DNA of 64,000 nucleotides from Colletotrichum lupini. Lineage: Eukaryota; Ascomycota; Sordariomycetes; Glomerellales; Glomerellaceae. Under the pieces are notes generated by a model that was not told where the DNA came from, did not search any database, and saw nothing but the letters and a program-made list of their open reading frames with translations. The stretch's first letter is position 1. Each line of letters starts with the position of its first letter. The position numbers and the translations under genes are program-made. Where the stretch lies: assembly GCF_023278565.1 (NCBI RefSeq), contig NC_064682.1, positions 2,108,001-2,172,000 of the forward strand, written 5' to 3'. Positions 48,702 to 61,479 of this stretch are shown here, in pieces.

Positions 48702-51700
48702 ATGCCTACATCGATGGCGGATGGGCCAAGTGTGGCTCTATCATGTATGTTGGGGTTCTATATGTCTGCAGCAAAGCAGGAGCTTACCGACCCGACATTT
48801 AGTTGCGAACAACTTCTGGGGAAAGGAAGATGCTGGTGTAGGCCCTTTGCTGGACCGCATGCTCGCTGCGAAGCAAACATGTGATGAATTGAAATCTTTC
48901 TACAGCGGCAAGTAACACGACTGGATCTGTCACAGCCGAAAGCTAATGTCCAGTGCAGCTCGTGCCTCTATCGAAGACGAATACTCCCGAAAACTACTCT
49001 CTTTGTGTCGAAAATCATTAGGATCCCATGAGTCAGGAAGTCTGAAGGTTTCCCTCGACACCGTTCGAGGCGAGGTCGAATCGATGGCGAAGCAACATCA
49101 GAACATCGCAGCGCAAATGAAGACAGAATTGGAAGAGCCTCTTGCCGCTTTCGCGGGTGGTATGAAGGAGAGAAGGAAGATTGTGCAAAACGGCATTGAG
49201 AAGATCCTTAAGACGAAGATACAACAAACACAGCACGTCAATAAGGTCAGTTCTGATGATGCCCCCAAATCCGAATTGGCCCATGAGTCTTCCGGGGTCG
49301 GGTCTCGAGACGAGTCACGCACTGACGAATACGATAGACGCGGGACCGATTCGAGCAGGAGTGTCTCAAGATCAAGGGCTACCTCGCTCAGGGTCACATG
49401 GTTATGGGCCAAGAGGAGCGGAAGAATAAGTTGAAGCTAGAGAAGACGCAGATCAGCGTTGCGACGTCTAATACTGAGTACGAGAATGCTGTGAAGGCAC
49501 TTGAGGACACGACAGTGAGGTGGAATCGAGAGTGGAAGGCAGCTGCGGACAAGTTCCAAGATTTGGAGGAAGAGCGTCTCGACTTCACAAAAAGTAGCTT
49601 GTGGACGTTCGCCAACATATCTTCCACTGTCTGCGTCAGCGATGATGCTTCTTGCGAGAAGATCCGTTTGTCACTGGAGACCATGGATGTTGAAACGGAC
49701 ATTATCAGCTTCATCAAAGAACAAGGAACGGGCCAAGAGATCCCAGATCCGCCAAAGTACATCAATTTCTGTCGAGGAGATGTTAACGACACGCAATCGG
49801 AAACGTCGGACGACGACAGCTACTCCGTTGCCCAATTTCCAAGGAGTATAAACCCGGCATTCAGATCATCTTCACCGCAACCCTCTACATACGAATCGCA
49901 CCACGATCCCAATTCAAGTCTTGCTCAGGACCTAGGACACAAAGATCCACCTTCGGCTACTCCCAGAACCGTTGTTGCTCCTGATTCAAGGCGTCAAGAT
50001 GCAAGCCCTCCTACGACTAGGCAACTCGCTCATGACACAGCACCAAAGGATGCTAGCTCCTCTTCCAGAGGGTTTGGATTAGATTCGGGCCACAAGGATG
50101 CGAGCCCAACCGCAAGGAGCTATCTGCAAGACACGGGTCGGCGAGAAATCTTACCCCCTCATACTCGCGAAGCACCAGTTGCTGTACAGAGACCTTTGGA
50201 CAAATCGCGGCAGGCAGCCCCGGCTGCTCACCCTCCGGCTCAACAGCAGCAGCAGCAACCAAGCCGACCTTCTCTTGATATGAGTCAGCGTGGATCATTT
50301 GCACCAGTCCCTCATGATCCGTACCCTCTCGACGGCATGACAATGCTTTGCCGTACCGGCCCACCCTCGGAGCGTAGCTCGCACCCGCCCTCAGCCAGGC
50401 CTTCGAGCCGCGATTCCCTCAGCGATTACTCGAACCCAACCTCGCTTTCAAGCCAAGAGCCAGCAAGCGGTAAAGTATCGCCTCTTAAGCAGGAACCAGT
50501 GAGTGGAATTCCTGTCTCGGATAAACAAGTTCTCAAGAAACGGAGTGGCTTCTTCCAAAATCATAGTCCATTCCGTCGCAAGAGCACAAAGGAATCACCA
50601 GGCTCGCCGGCGACCAGAAACACCTGGCACCCAGTGACAACTCAAGGAAGTCCGGCTCGAAGGCCCCAACTGCAGACTCAGGAGACATCGAACCTGCTAG
50701 GAGACAGATCAACCATGAGCCCAGAGCCAATTGATGCAAATGCTAGTCTCGCATTGAACGTTGGGCAGAATGTTTTTTCCGTCACAACTCCAGACTTGGA
50801 GAAGAGAAAGGGATCCAATGTTCCGGCCGCTCAGCCTGAGACGGATCCAATTGCCCTAGCCCTGGCCGAGCTCAAGGGGGTTGGCGTAGGAAAGCAGTCC
50901 AGCGTGCGCGTTTCAGCAGACCGCTATCACGGCATTGCTACTCCGACGCCCGGTTCCCAGCCGTTCTCCAGGTCGGTCCCGGCGGTGGGAAGCAGCAATG
51001 CAACGGCCGGAGGACTTCGAGGCACGCCGCCACCCTATGATCAGCAAGTCGTGCAGAGACTTGGAGTACCACCCCAGGCGGTGACAGCAAAGGCCATGAA
51101 AGAGACATCGGCCAAATTTACCGACCAGACCCGTAGCATGTTCAACCCGGCCAACCGCCCTGGGTCAAGCTACGGTGGAACGGCCAGCTCGCGGCCAATG
51201 ACACGAGGTAGCGACGTTCCTCGGGCAGCATCACCTGCCCCCCTTCGAAGCGCTTCCCCGAGAACTGCACCAATGGAAGACATGCGAAGCGGCTACAGAA
51301 GCACCCCTCGCACTGCTTCGCCGAGAGCTGGGCCAGCCGAGAATACTCGAGGTGGTTACCGATCAGCGTCTCCTAATCCGCAAGGTTCTCTGGGGCGAGG
51401 CTCATCACGAATGAGCAACATACCCAGAAGGGGGTCAGAACAGCCCTACTACCAGAAGTCACCTAACTCAATGTCGAGAGCGGCGTCTCCGGTTCCTTAC
51501 TTGGAGAAGATGAGACCGGGCAGCAGCCATGTCGCCAATGAATTAGCTGTCCAACTCGCGCCTGTAGGTGATGAGGGCTATGGATCAGTCCGTGGCCGTG
51601 GTGGGAGTCGACCTGGAACGAGCTCCAGCAATCGGGCCATGGGACTCTACGAAGGCGGCGGACCACCGGGACAAGGCGAGTCGAGACAGCGTAGCAAGAG

Positions 51701-51988
51701 CGTGGCAGACCCATCTCGGCAATATACTCGAGATGGCCGGCCCATTTTGCATTTTGGTAAGTGCTAGCCCTATAACAAGAAGGCGGAGAAGAAGAAGACG
51801 GTGCTAACTAGGTTGCAGCAAGGGCTTTGTACGTTTACCAGGCAGCCATCCCAGAAGAACTAGGATTTTCCAAGGGGGACCTTCTTGCCGTCCTGCGTCA
51901 CCAAGACGACGGGTGGTGGGAAGCTGAAATTCACGGGAGTAATGGACGCATGGGGCTGGTCCCAAGCAATTACCTTCAGCCGTGTTAG
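48702..51988 (+). CDS. F-BAR and SH3 protein of the Cdc15/Imp2/Hof1 family
   Basis: This family bends and links plasma membrane to actin at the contractile ring, so septation is the expected role. Five exons: 48702-48744, 48803-48911, 48954-49245, 49338-51756 and 51819-51988; 1,010 residues. The F-BAR domain covers about 15-265: SFANNFWGKEDAGVGPLLDR, CDELKSFYS, ARASIEDEYSRKLL, DRFEQECLKIKGYLAQG. The middle 650 residues are disordered, Ser/Pro/Arg-rich, with a Gln run (about residue 440) and many SP/TP sites, a pattern known from phosphoregulated Cdc15. The SH3 domain closes the protein (about 955-1008): ALYVYQAAIPEELGFSKGDL, DDGWWEAE, GLVPSNYL. Intron 2 is only 42 nt. The first intron uses a perfect GTATGT donor and gives MPTSMADGPSVALSFANNFWG, matching the usual start of the family. 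Confidence 0.92.
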
Positions 51989-52717
51989 AGAAGTTGGGGT
52001 TCTCAGGGAGCAGAGTGGTACACGAATGGCCGAGTTGATGAAGATTCATGACATGAGCGAGATTCTCGGGAGTTTTCGAGCTTTGATACGTAGTTTTGGG
52101 ATATGTCTTGTTGCGGTTTGGAGTTTCGGTTTCCGATGATGCTGTATACTTGCGCTTGGCTGAGAATGTTGGTCCTCTCCACAGACAAACTGAGCACTTA
52201 ATGAATGAGAGTGAACACTACATTTGTACTTGCGCTATAGGCAGTGGGCTTTCTTGATCCGCGCAGATTGAATTTGGTGAAGATTGACGCGAGGGAGCGG
52301 AGGTGCGGCGTCCTTGGGAGTTGGGACAACATGTACGGATACATGCGTCAATGAAAGATTGATCGTATGTCGACGCAAAGAGCGACCATGCCGAATGGAG
52401 TCTGCCCACACCTTAGTGTTTTCTGCGCGCGCGGTTGCTTAGAAAGTGAGTGGATCCCATCGCGTGCTGACCGACAACAGTGGCGTCCGCGAAACAGCGC
52501 AATACTGAGTTGGACGTCTGACAATCAGGACGGTGTGTTACCTGACATGTGTGTATATAAGTCAAAGGGTGTGCTGTTCTTATTCCGAGTTCATGAAGGC
52601 CCAATCCACTAAGTTTCGGTTTTCCTTGTATTCAACCTTCAAAACTAACTTCAAACTTGACATCCTTAGCTGGTAAGACGCTACATACTTACCTCAGTCA
52701 AAGGAGACAGAGTTGCA
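51989..52717. other. Intergenic region before the dioxygenase gene
   Basis: It contains the 3' end of the F-BAR gene and the promoter of the next gene. Apart from a TATA-like box (listed separately) I see no gene. Confidence 0.5.
52554..52561 (+). promoter_or_regulatory. Probable TATA box of the DOPA-dioxygenase-family gene
   Basis: TATATAAG lies 164 bases before the start codon, followed by a pyrimidine- and CAA-rich leader (52618-52660). Position and sequence fit a fungal core promoter; the assignment is inferred. Confidence 0.45.
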
Positions 52718-53407
52718 ATGGCCGCCAATACTCCGCTCTATACCTACATCTCCCCTCGCGAGGGGTACGAAAGTGCCCCCCCGCTGCCAACCGAGCTCAA
52801 CGAGGATGGCAAGAGCTTCAGGAACCCACCACGGGAGGGATTGAGCAAGACTTATGAGGAGTTTCCAGCTCCCCTAGACACTGGGAGACAAGGTGGCTTG
52901 TAAGGGACCCAACATTGCGACGTACCTACCTCAGAGTACCTTGCTTCGCGCTTATTGTGCTAACCTCCTGTACGCACTGCAGTGACGTCCACATCTACCA
53001 TTTTCAGAGCAACCCAGAACAAGTAAAGCATGCCAGAGACCTTTGGGAACGTATACGGAGAGAATGTAAGTGTCTGCGACTGATCTGGCTCTAGAGAAAG
53101 GTATGGCTGATATTTGCTTCCCCGTCCAGTCCCAGAGCTGAGAATCTATCGATTCTGGGAAAAGCCCATTGGCCCCCACCCCGTGGCCATGTTTGAAGTC
53201 AACATCTTCACGCCAGCACAGTTTGGCGCATTCATACCATGGTTGACCATATATCGAGGTCCTCTTTCCGTTCTTATTCATCCCAACACAGTCGAGGAAG
53301 GCATTGACCACAATGCCACGGAACTCCGCAATCACACACAAAGAGCTACATGGATGGGCGACAGGTTGCCTCTGGACACCACTATTTTCTACCGCAATAA
53401 AAACTAG
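52718..53407 (+). CDS. DOPA 4,5-dioxygenase-family protein
   Basis: Proteins of this small family (DOPA_dioxygen, PF08883) open the aromatic ring of dihydroxyphenyl compounds; the best known fungal member takes part in betalain-type pigment formation in Amanita. The substrate here is unknown. Exons are 52718-52899, 52983-53065 and 53130-53407, giving 180 residues, about the family length. Introns have donors GTAAGG and GTAAGT and branch GTGCTAACC in the first. Key blocks: DVHIYHF at about 62-68, ELRIYRFWEKPIGPHPVAMFEV, FGAFIPWLTIYRGPLSVLIHP and DHNATELRNHTQRATWMG. Histidines in HIYHF, GPHPV and LIHPNT are the likely metal ligands. No signal peptide is seen, so it is probably cytosolic. Neighbours give no pathway hint. 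Confidence 0.9.
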
Positions 53408-54016
53408 CCGTGCGGAAAGGACAGCGTAAAGTAGTAAATCCTTTATTTCCATGTCGTTTCGTATTACCTAAGGTACCTTGTCATGTGTATTACCTCATGA
53501 ACTTCGAAGTGACTCTGTACCTTCAAGACGGCACAGTTGTTGAGAAATTAGCAAGGTGATTAGGCAACGGCCCAAGGTCACGTGGCTTTGAGTGACCCGG
53601 CGATTTGATTTCGCCCTGCTGCCTACGGAGTACGGGATGCTGCTACTGCTGCAATGACGTCATGTCTCATGGTTTGTCAGCGACCAAGTACTCAATTCAT
53701 TCTGCCTACCTATCTCATCTTGAGATATTCAAGTTTTACCTACCGATACCTTCCCTTAACTCACTTACAGAGTCTTCAACCCAATAACTTGCCCTGCCGC
53801 AAGGTATCTACGGGAGGTACCTATGTGTGGAAGATACCTAAAGTAGGCGAGAATATATTTAATCACAGTTTATTCACTGTAACCATTCTGCAGCAGACAC
53901 CCTGATTTCAACCACCTACCTTACCTACTTCGCGTCCTCTTGCCTCGCCTGCCCCTGCGTCCACTGCGTATGGGCTTCCCAACCTGATATAAACATCCAC
54001 ACCAACCAGAGCCACA
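53408..54016. other. Intergenic region and RAD4 promoter
   Basis: It contains ACCTAAGGTACCTT (53466-53479) and further CCTACC-type motifs, then a short C/T-rich leader directly before the RAD4 start. No gene is supported. Confidence 0.5.
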
Positions 54017-56871
54017 ATGGCGGGCCGGAAACGAACCAGGGCCACCCGGCCCAGGGCCGCAAAGTCCGACGTACCGGATGTTTATCAAGAAATGCTGATG
54101 GAAGCTGCTGCGGACGCTGGCTCTCCAGCATTCTCAGAGCCCCCAGCTAAAAGACTAAAGCGACCTGGGGAAGGAAAAGCAGAGGCCGTGAAGTCACAGG
54201 CCACAGAAGAGGAGGGATCTGGGGAGGACGACGAAGACGCAGACATTGAGTTTGAAGACGTGATTTTGCCTCCGGCGACCGTCCAGACCATGTACCGAGA
54301 TTCCGACGACGAGGAGGATGATCTTGATGATGACACCGAAGAAGAAGTCGGAAATGAGGAGGCTAGCAATTTCGCCAATGTTGCCTATGGAGACATACGC
54401 CACTTTCAAGAGACTCAGGAAGAATCCCAAAAACTGACTCTCAATCTATCAAAGCATGTCAATGCGACGAGCGTCACAAGGAAAGGTGCCAACAAACGAA
54501 AGCCAGTGACAAAGGAAGAGAAGCAGCGGCGCATCACGATACACCAGACTCATCTGCTGTGTCTCCTGCTACACTGTGCCCTCAGAAATCGTTGGTGTGA
54601 TGATGAACAGGTTCACAAGACCTTGCGTCCTCTGCTTTCGAAAAAAATTATTGGCTACTTGACACCAGGCCCTGATCTTCCCCAATTTGGACAAACAGAG
54701 TCCCTAAAGAACGGCCTCGAACAGGCTGGAGCCATATTCAGATCCAAATTCCAAATAACTGAACGGGGCCTGCGTCGACCACTATGGGCTGAAGATCCTG
54801 ACCATTTGGAAAACGTGAGTCTGTGCCAGGTTACTGCACTCGAAGCAACATGCTAATCCTCTTGCCTTAGTATGAGCCACCTAGCAACATGGATTCATGC
54901 TTAGACCGTTCGGACTTCAGAGACGCAGCGAGAAAGTTGTCAGGGTCTCGAGATACTGGCGCACAGTTATACTGTGCTTTGCTAAGGGCAGTAGGAGTTC
55001 GTGCGCGATTGGTTTGTTCATTACAGCCGCTGTCTTTTGGTTCAGCCGGTCCCTCTCTGCCAAGGCCCAGAGATGCAAAGCACTCGAACAAGCCTACCAA
55101 GGAGGAGAAAATAAGGTCCCAGTTGCTACAATACAAGTCAGCTGTCGAGGAACCTTCGTCTTCGGCATCCGTCTTGACTTCACCGCTCCGTCGATTGGGT
55201 CACCCAAATGCCGCTGCCTACAAGCTGCCAACAACATCATCTTCACCGACTCTGCGGCAACAGGTTGAGGGTCCCGTGAAGATTCGCGAGTCGAGCTTCC
55301 CGGTATACTGGGTGGAAGTGCTAGACGTGGGCCACCAGAAGTGGCAGCCCGTAGACTCTCTGGTAACAAACTCCAAGTGGAAACCCAGACAGTTGGAACC
55401 CCCGGCAACCGACAAGGAGAACTCTATGACATATGTCATGGCTTTCGACACTGATGGCACAGTTCGAGACGTCACGAGGCGATATGCCAAGGCATACACG
55501 GCCAAGACACGTCGTCTGCGCATTGAGACAGTGATGGAGCATGGCGAGGGTTGGTGGCGGAAAGCATTGAAGCCGTTCAGCCGGCGTCGCCTGACCGATC
55601 TTGACCAAATTGAAAATACCGAGCTGAATGCGATGGAAGCACGCGAACCGATGCCGCGAAATGTGGCAGACTTTAAAGACCATCCGGTATTTGCGTTGGA
55701 GAGGCACCTGAGGCGCAATGAAGTCTTTACGCCAGGCGCGCAGCCGGCAGGAACGGTAGCAGCAGGTAGCAGGGCTCCGCTGGAAAAAGTATATCGACGT
55801 AGGGACGTTCGAATTGCCCGGAGCAGGGACAAGTGGTATCGCATGGGGCGCGAAGTCAAGCCGATGGAGGTTCCAATCAAATTTCTGCCGCGAAGGTCCA
55901 ATGCGAAACTGGGCGAGTACGCCGACGACGGTTACGGTGGGGACGAACGTGATGCCGCAGGAATGCCGGTCTTCACGCAGGATCAGACGGATATTTACCG
56001 CGCATCACCGGTCGTCAATGGGCGAGTTCCGAAGAACAAATTTGGTAACATCGACATATATGTGGAAAGCATGGTACCCGAGGGAGGGGTCCACATCCGT
56101 GACGAGTTCGACACAGCTGCTAGAGCCGCCTACGTTCTAGGGGTCGATTACGCGCCAGCTCTGTCAGGGTTCCAATTTAAGGGCAAACACGGGACTGCGG
56201 TCTTTAACGGCGTCGTGGTTGCGAAGGAGTATGAGGAAGCTGTGCGTGCAGTGATGACTGGGTTCGAGGATGTCGACGCACAGGAAGAGCAAAGCAAGCG
56301 ATCCTTGGTCGCCATCCGGACTTGGAGACGGTTTCTTGTGGCGCTCCGGATTTTTGAGCGCGTGTGGGCAGGCGTCAAACCTGCGGAGCGGGCCGAGGAA
56401 GAAAGAAAGCTGACCGAATTCGTCCGGACCGACATAGATAAGGGGCCGGACAGCTGCGGTACAGGGGAGGGCGGAGGTTTCCTCATTGAAGACAGCGTCA
56501 TGGTTGACGACGTTGCGCAGACATGGACCAGTGCGGGACTCGCGGGCAGGGCCGATGCAAGGGAGAGCACAAATGGCTCTGATCTAGAGAGAGGTGTTCA
56601 TTCTGCTGCCCACAACGAGAATATGGGTGAGCGCGCCGCAGATAATGGGATGGAGGTTGACGGAGGCGGTTTCCTGGTTGATACTGATGAGGAGTTTGGT
56701 CACATTGATGCGGTTGAGAGAACTGATGGGGTTGAGGCAAGGCCTGAGAGTCAAAGGAAGGAAAGTCTTGGGGCAGAAGAGGATAATGAGGTCGAAGATG
56801 TGCTGAGCGATGTGACTGAGGAATACGATATGGAGGAAGATGAGAACGGTAGCGGATTCCTGGTGGATTAG
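54017..56871 (+). CDS. Rad4/XPC nucleotide-excision-repair damage sensor
   Basis: Rad4 (XPC) recognises helix-distorting lesions with Rad23 and starts global-genome nucleotide excision repair. Exons are 54017-54814 and 54871-56871 (donor GTGAGT, branch TGCTAAT), giving 932 residues. The N-terminus is basic then strongly acidic (DSDDEEDDLDDDTEEE near residue 100). The transglutaminase-like domain, which in this family is catalytically dead, covers about 165-490 and includes TGAQLYCALLRAVGVRARL. Beta-hairpin domains follow: BHD1 about 535-590 (HPVFALERHLRRNEV), BHD2 about 590-650 (WYRMGREVKPMEVPIKFLPR), BHD3 about 650-735 (GRVPKNKFGNIDIY, then VDYAPALSGFQFKG). The acidic tail carries three copies of a G-[GS]-G-F-L-[IV]-[ED] motif, the last at the very C-terminus. 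The start ATG follows a C/T-rich leader in context CCACAATGGC. Confidence 0.94.
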
Positions 56872-58473
56872 GATTAGGATTGGTGGATGGGCCGAAAGGC
56901 TTTGATACCCTACAGAAAGCCGAATACGACTATCGAGGCATGAACCACTTTCCTGCTGCGCCTAGAATAACTTGAAGATAGAGACCAGGCTACCTACCTG
57001 GTCATCACAATTAGTGCGAGTTGATGTGAGTACAAAGATGTCTCGTTTTTCTCTACGGCGTCGCCTTGTTAAATTTATTGACTTATTGAAGTAAGGGGAA
57101 CAGCGTCGAATCATCGTACAGCTAGCCATTACTCCTTACAAAAGTACGAACACATGTACTGACGTCAACTCGCACTCGAGAGGATGGATATGTTTCTTCG
57201 CAGGTTCACAGCCTACCTTAGCTAAGTGCTATTCCTCATACCTGACCCGTAATTGTTAGTTTGTGTTTGAATTCGTAGAGATCTAGAGGGACGCCTGTCA
57301 AGAGGTCGAGCCAGTGAGGTGGCCCAAGCTCCTCGATTCGATGACGCACGGACGGATAGGAACGGTTATGTATTTTCAACGATGGTGGGTGGCACATTAC
57401 CTAGGTACCTAAGGTATCTTAGGTACCATCTTCTGTACGGACCTTACGTACCTTCCCCCACTTCCACAGTTCCACTGCCCGTCCCCAGTGGTTTTCCCGG
57501 CATCTCCAGAAAAAAAATTCTTCCAGTCAAGCGCGTCGGGCCCATGCGAGACGCAGAGTGTCCACGTCCCCGGTCCCGAACAAACCCTGACGAACCAGGA
57601 AAGCCCGCCCTGTGCTGACTGAGAATCCCAAAGGTCAAAACTCCAGCGCAATCCGGATCAATCAACGCCTTTCCAACCTCCATCGGCTGCCTGGTTCTTC
57701 CTATTCCGTCCACCAGATCGCCTGCTAAGCAGATCCATCACGACAGCCCGCGTCGGACTATCTTTTGAAGAGAGAGCAGAGGTCAGTCAGCCCGATTCAT
57801 TATTTCCCCTCAACCCCCACGCGCTTTATCACTCGAGCGACTTGCTGCTGTTGCGGCGGCACTGCTGCGATGAATCAAAACCCTCGCAGATGCCATCGTT
57901 GTCGCACTATTGCGATTGACGATGGCTACAGAACTGCTCGCATCACAGCTGACTTCCGCGACTCGCCCCTACCTGGAGCTTGTCGCGCGAATGGATGGGA
58001 AAACTTTTGAGAACGCAAGCTACCATTCACAATTGTCGCGTCGCAACGAGGGAGACAAGAGAAAAAGCTTTGCAAAATACTAGAGAGTACAGATACTAAA
58101 CACATAGTTTTTTAAAACAGTGAATTGAAGCCTGCCTCGAGCTCGAGGACTCACCGCTTAGTCGTGCAACGCAATCGCGACGCGCTCCTGTGCATGCACA
58201 AACTCGCACTACACATTTCCACTGACGCGCTTTCTTCTCGTCGCGAAGAGCCTTCGACTTCCTACGTCCACCTTCCGCTTCCCGTCGCGCAACGAGTCCT
58301 GACTTCATTTTGACGCAATCCGCTCGTCAACCTTTCGTCGTCTTTCCAGCTGATGCTTAATTGTACACCCGGAAACCCTGAATAATTGGCCCCATTGTGT
58401 CTTGCGCAGCAGTGTCGCGAAACGAAATCGATAGTCGTCGACTTCACACAGACTACCCTAGGCATCTCTCGCC
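56872..58473. other. Long upstream region of the RGT1-like gene
   Basis: This spans 1.6 kb. It has a CCTAGGTACCTAAGGTATCTTAGGTACC cluster at about 57398-57425 and long C/T-rich and CG-rich stretches toward 58470. Several short upstream frames with ATG exist (for example at 57765 and 58125). None resembles a protein, but a long leader with upstream ORFs would fit a regulatory gene. Confidence 0.5.
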
Positions 58474-61400
58474 ATGACTTCGACGCAGGAAGGCGAGACG
58501 ACCGAGGAAGAGAGATTAAAGGTGGAGGATCTCCAAGAGAGCAAACTAGAAGATGACAGCAGAACACATGAAGTCGGCTTGCGGGAGGACCGACTACAAG
58601 AGGACGATATCCAGGTAGATGGCTTGAACGATGACCGCATACAAGAAGAGAGACTCCACGACGCACCAGTGGATGAGCGACTGGAGCACGAACCACTGGA
58701 GCACGAGAGGCTGGAGCACGAGAGGCTCGAACACGAGAGACTGGAGAGCGAGAGGCTGGAGAGCGAGAGAATGGACGAGGAGCGCATCCCGAGTTATCCG
58801 TCTCCTTTGCCAGAGGAGCGACTTCAAGAAGCCGATCGTATACAAAGCTATCCTTCGCCATCGGCCGAAGCTCAAGACGGCGGTCCTTATTATCACCCGG
58901 CTACAAGGGACGATGACCCCCAAGACCAGCAACAGCCGCCGCCCACGCCACAGCAGCCCTCGTCCCACTCTGCCAGTGTGGAGGAGTTGCAGTTGGCTGC
59001 TCAACTTGGCCAGGATCTTGCAGCAGAGCCCATGATGCACGTCACAGATCCAGGCATGAACGTCGAGGACCCAAGTCTTCGTAGCATCATGCCCAATCCT
59101 CATTCCCATTCTCATTCGGAGCAACCTCAACAGCAACAGGCCCAGGCCCCGACCCCAGCCCAGACACAAACGCAGACGCAGACACAGGCGCAGACGCAGG
59201 CTCAGACACAGGCTCAACAGCACCAGCACCAGCACCAGCATGCTCCTCACCAGCATCCGCATCAGCACCCTCATCAGCCCCCTCCCCTCCCGCCTGCCTC
59301 TCGTTCTTACGTGCCCGAGGAAGCATTGCCAGAGTCACTACAGCAACATATGTCCATGTCCATACCCATGGACCACCATCATCTTGCTCAACCATATGCC
59401 CTGGGTGACAGCACTCCGCCTAGAAAACGGTCAAAGGTGTCTCGCGCATGTGATGAGTGTCGGAGAAAGAAGGTCAAATGCGACGCTCAGTCAGATGCTG
59501 GAGACAGCCCATGCTCCAACTGCAAACGGTCTGGCATCCGCTGCATGTTCAGCCGTGTTCCTCAGAAGCGCGGTCCAAGCAAGGGGTAAGTTGAGGATGG
59601 CGCGCGCTTTCTCTATCTACAAGATCCGGAAACTCACACAATGCCTTAGATATATAAAAGAACTTGCCGACAGGATCAACAGCATTGAGGGCAAGTTGGA
59701 GATCCAAAGTGAGTCATTGCCACCCGAGTCAATGGTAAACTGGACCTCTGCGGCAGCAATGCTTAACTCCATGTCAGGCCCTGGTGAGGACACCAGCCGG
59801 AAACGACCATTCTCCAGCATCTCCAGTACCGACATCTCTACCCCGGCACCACAGAGACAGGTCGCCTGGGGCACCGAGCCTCGCCCTCTTCAGCCTATAA
59901 CAACACCGTCTGATCGTTATCAACCGTCCCCTTTCGCCACCAATGGCTTGGCACCCCAGCCCATGGCTTTGCCCATTAAGAATGACATGCAGCCACGGCC
60001 CCCTATTGCGTCAATAGATGGCCCTGTGGCTGACATGCCTGATATCGATCAGGCGCGGGATGTGGATGAAGAGGTTTTCAATGGGTACGTGGTCAATTTC
60101 TCTTTGCCCTTGAAAAGTTGAGACTAATACAGAGCTCTTAGCTACCTGACCATGATTCATCCTTACTTTCCCTTTCTGCCGAGCAGCAGGGTGCTGATAC
60201 AAGAATATTTGGCTCAGTGCCCCGGCCTTCTGCGGGAAGCGTTTGTAGAGGCTCTCTCGGGAACCATTCACTCATTCCCTTCGTTCCAGTCTGGTACCCC
60301 TGGAGATGTCCGGCTCGCCCACACGCTATTAGTAGAATGGGAGGCTAGCGATTCTACCTCTCGGACTGCAGTTGCAAACCTGGTTTTCCTCCAGACACTT
60401 CTCCTCATGATTATTGAGGCTGACATTCGACCATTGGGCTCCATCGGCGCACCCAAGGAATCCCTATTGGGCAGAGCGGTAGCGAGCGCCAATACCCTGA
60501 AGCTGTACCAGGCCAAGGCAGATCTTTCCGAGGCTGAAGCAGGCCCAGATAATGAAAGCCAGCTTCGTGTCAGGATTTGGTGGTCGTTGGTCTTGCTCGA
60601 CCGATGGAATGCCGTGGGTGCTGCGGTGCCTTCCTTGATCCGAGATGAAAGCGTGGTCCTGGCACCTGGCCTCAAGGCGGTCATCGGTGAAGTGCCGTAT
60701 CTGCTGATCCGTAAGTGTTCTTTTGAAGAAATTATGCCCATTTATGTGTGAGAGTATTATAGGGTACTGACTGTATAGCAGGTGCGTCCAAGTTCCTCAG
60801 CCGTGCGTCGTCCATGATTACCAACTTCCAAGAGCCACTCAACACAACCTTTGCGGACCGCATGGTGGGCTCCTTTATGGATGCGTGGGTAGAAGACTTT
60901 CGTGAGGATCTGCCTGCCCACATTGAGCCCAACATTTATCCTGTTATTCACCTCGTATATTGGCATTGCCGCTTGTTGGCATATCTTCTCAACCCATCCG
61001 CCAAGTCCACCGATGTCTTGTGGCCCAGTCAAGAGCTGATCAACCTCCTGATTGGCCATTCGCAACTCATCACGCCCTTGCACCATCATTTTACAGTTCT
61101 TGCGGTGCTCACGTTAGTCGAGCTGGCAAAGTTGGATAAGACAAAGGAGGAGGCCACAAGGCTTCTTGGTGAATTCCGAGACTCTTCACTTCCAGCTTCC
61201 GTCTTCGATGGACTGGTTCGGGACAAGATTGCTGATCATCTTCGCCTCTCCACTAATACTGCCGCAGCTCCAGCTCCATCTGCTATGGAGGCAGCTGCAA
61301 GCCAGGGGCTGCAGCATCTAGCCGATTTAGCAACTCTTTCATCAGCTGCTGTGGAAAAGACAGAGGAGGCACCAGCCTACCGCACTGCGCTCAGCTACGA

Positions 61401-61479
61401 AGACATGGGCTTCGACCCTCGGCCGTTACTGCTTGTCGGTTACCTCAATGTTGTCCGTGCAACTCAACAAGCAGCTTAG
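58474..61479 (+). CDS. RGT1-like Zn2Cys6 transcription factor
   Basis: This is a nuclear DNA-binding regulator resembling yeast Rgt1, which represses hexose-transporter genes when glucose is low. That role is inferred from the Zn2Cys6 region and the block after it. Exons are 58474-59585, 59650-60084, 60142-60710 and 60782-61479, giving 937 residues. The binuclear cluster is at residues 326-357 with spacing C-x2-C-x6-C-x10-C-x2-C-x6-C, preceded by the basic PPRKRSKVSRA and followed by FSRVPQKRGPSKGYIKELADR, a linker and dimerisation start typical of Rgt1 proteins. The middle homology domain includes IHPYFPFLPSSRVLIQEYL and RIWWSLVLLDRWNAV. The N-terminus holds tandem repeats: LEHER units (about 70-98) and QT/QA plus HQ runs (about 225-270). 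The stop TAG at 61477 is followed by 107 open, glutamine-rich codons in the same frame. Confidence 0.88.
58681..58770 (+). repeat. Coding minisatellite, 15-bp unit, in the RGT1-like gene
   Basis: About six copies of a unit like CTGGAGCACGAGAGG encode repeated LEHER, drifting to LESER at the end. Adjacent copies are nearly identical, which suggests recent expansion and likely length variation between strains. Confidence 0.8.
59155..59290 (+). repeat. Coding CAG/ACG/CAC low-complexity array in the RGT1-like gene
   Basis: Imperfect 6-bp repeats (CAGACG, CAGACA, CAGGCG) encode alternating Gln-Thr and Gln-Ala and pass into CACCAG repeats encoding Gln-His, shortly before the DNA-binding domain. 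Confidence 0.75.
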
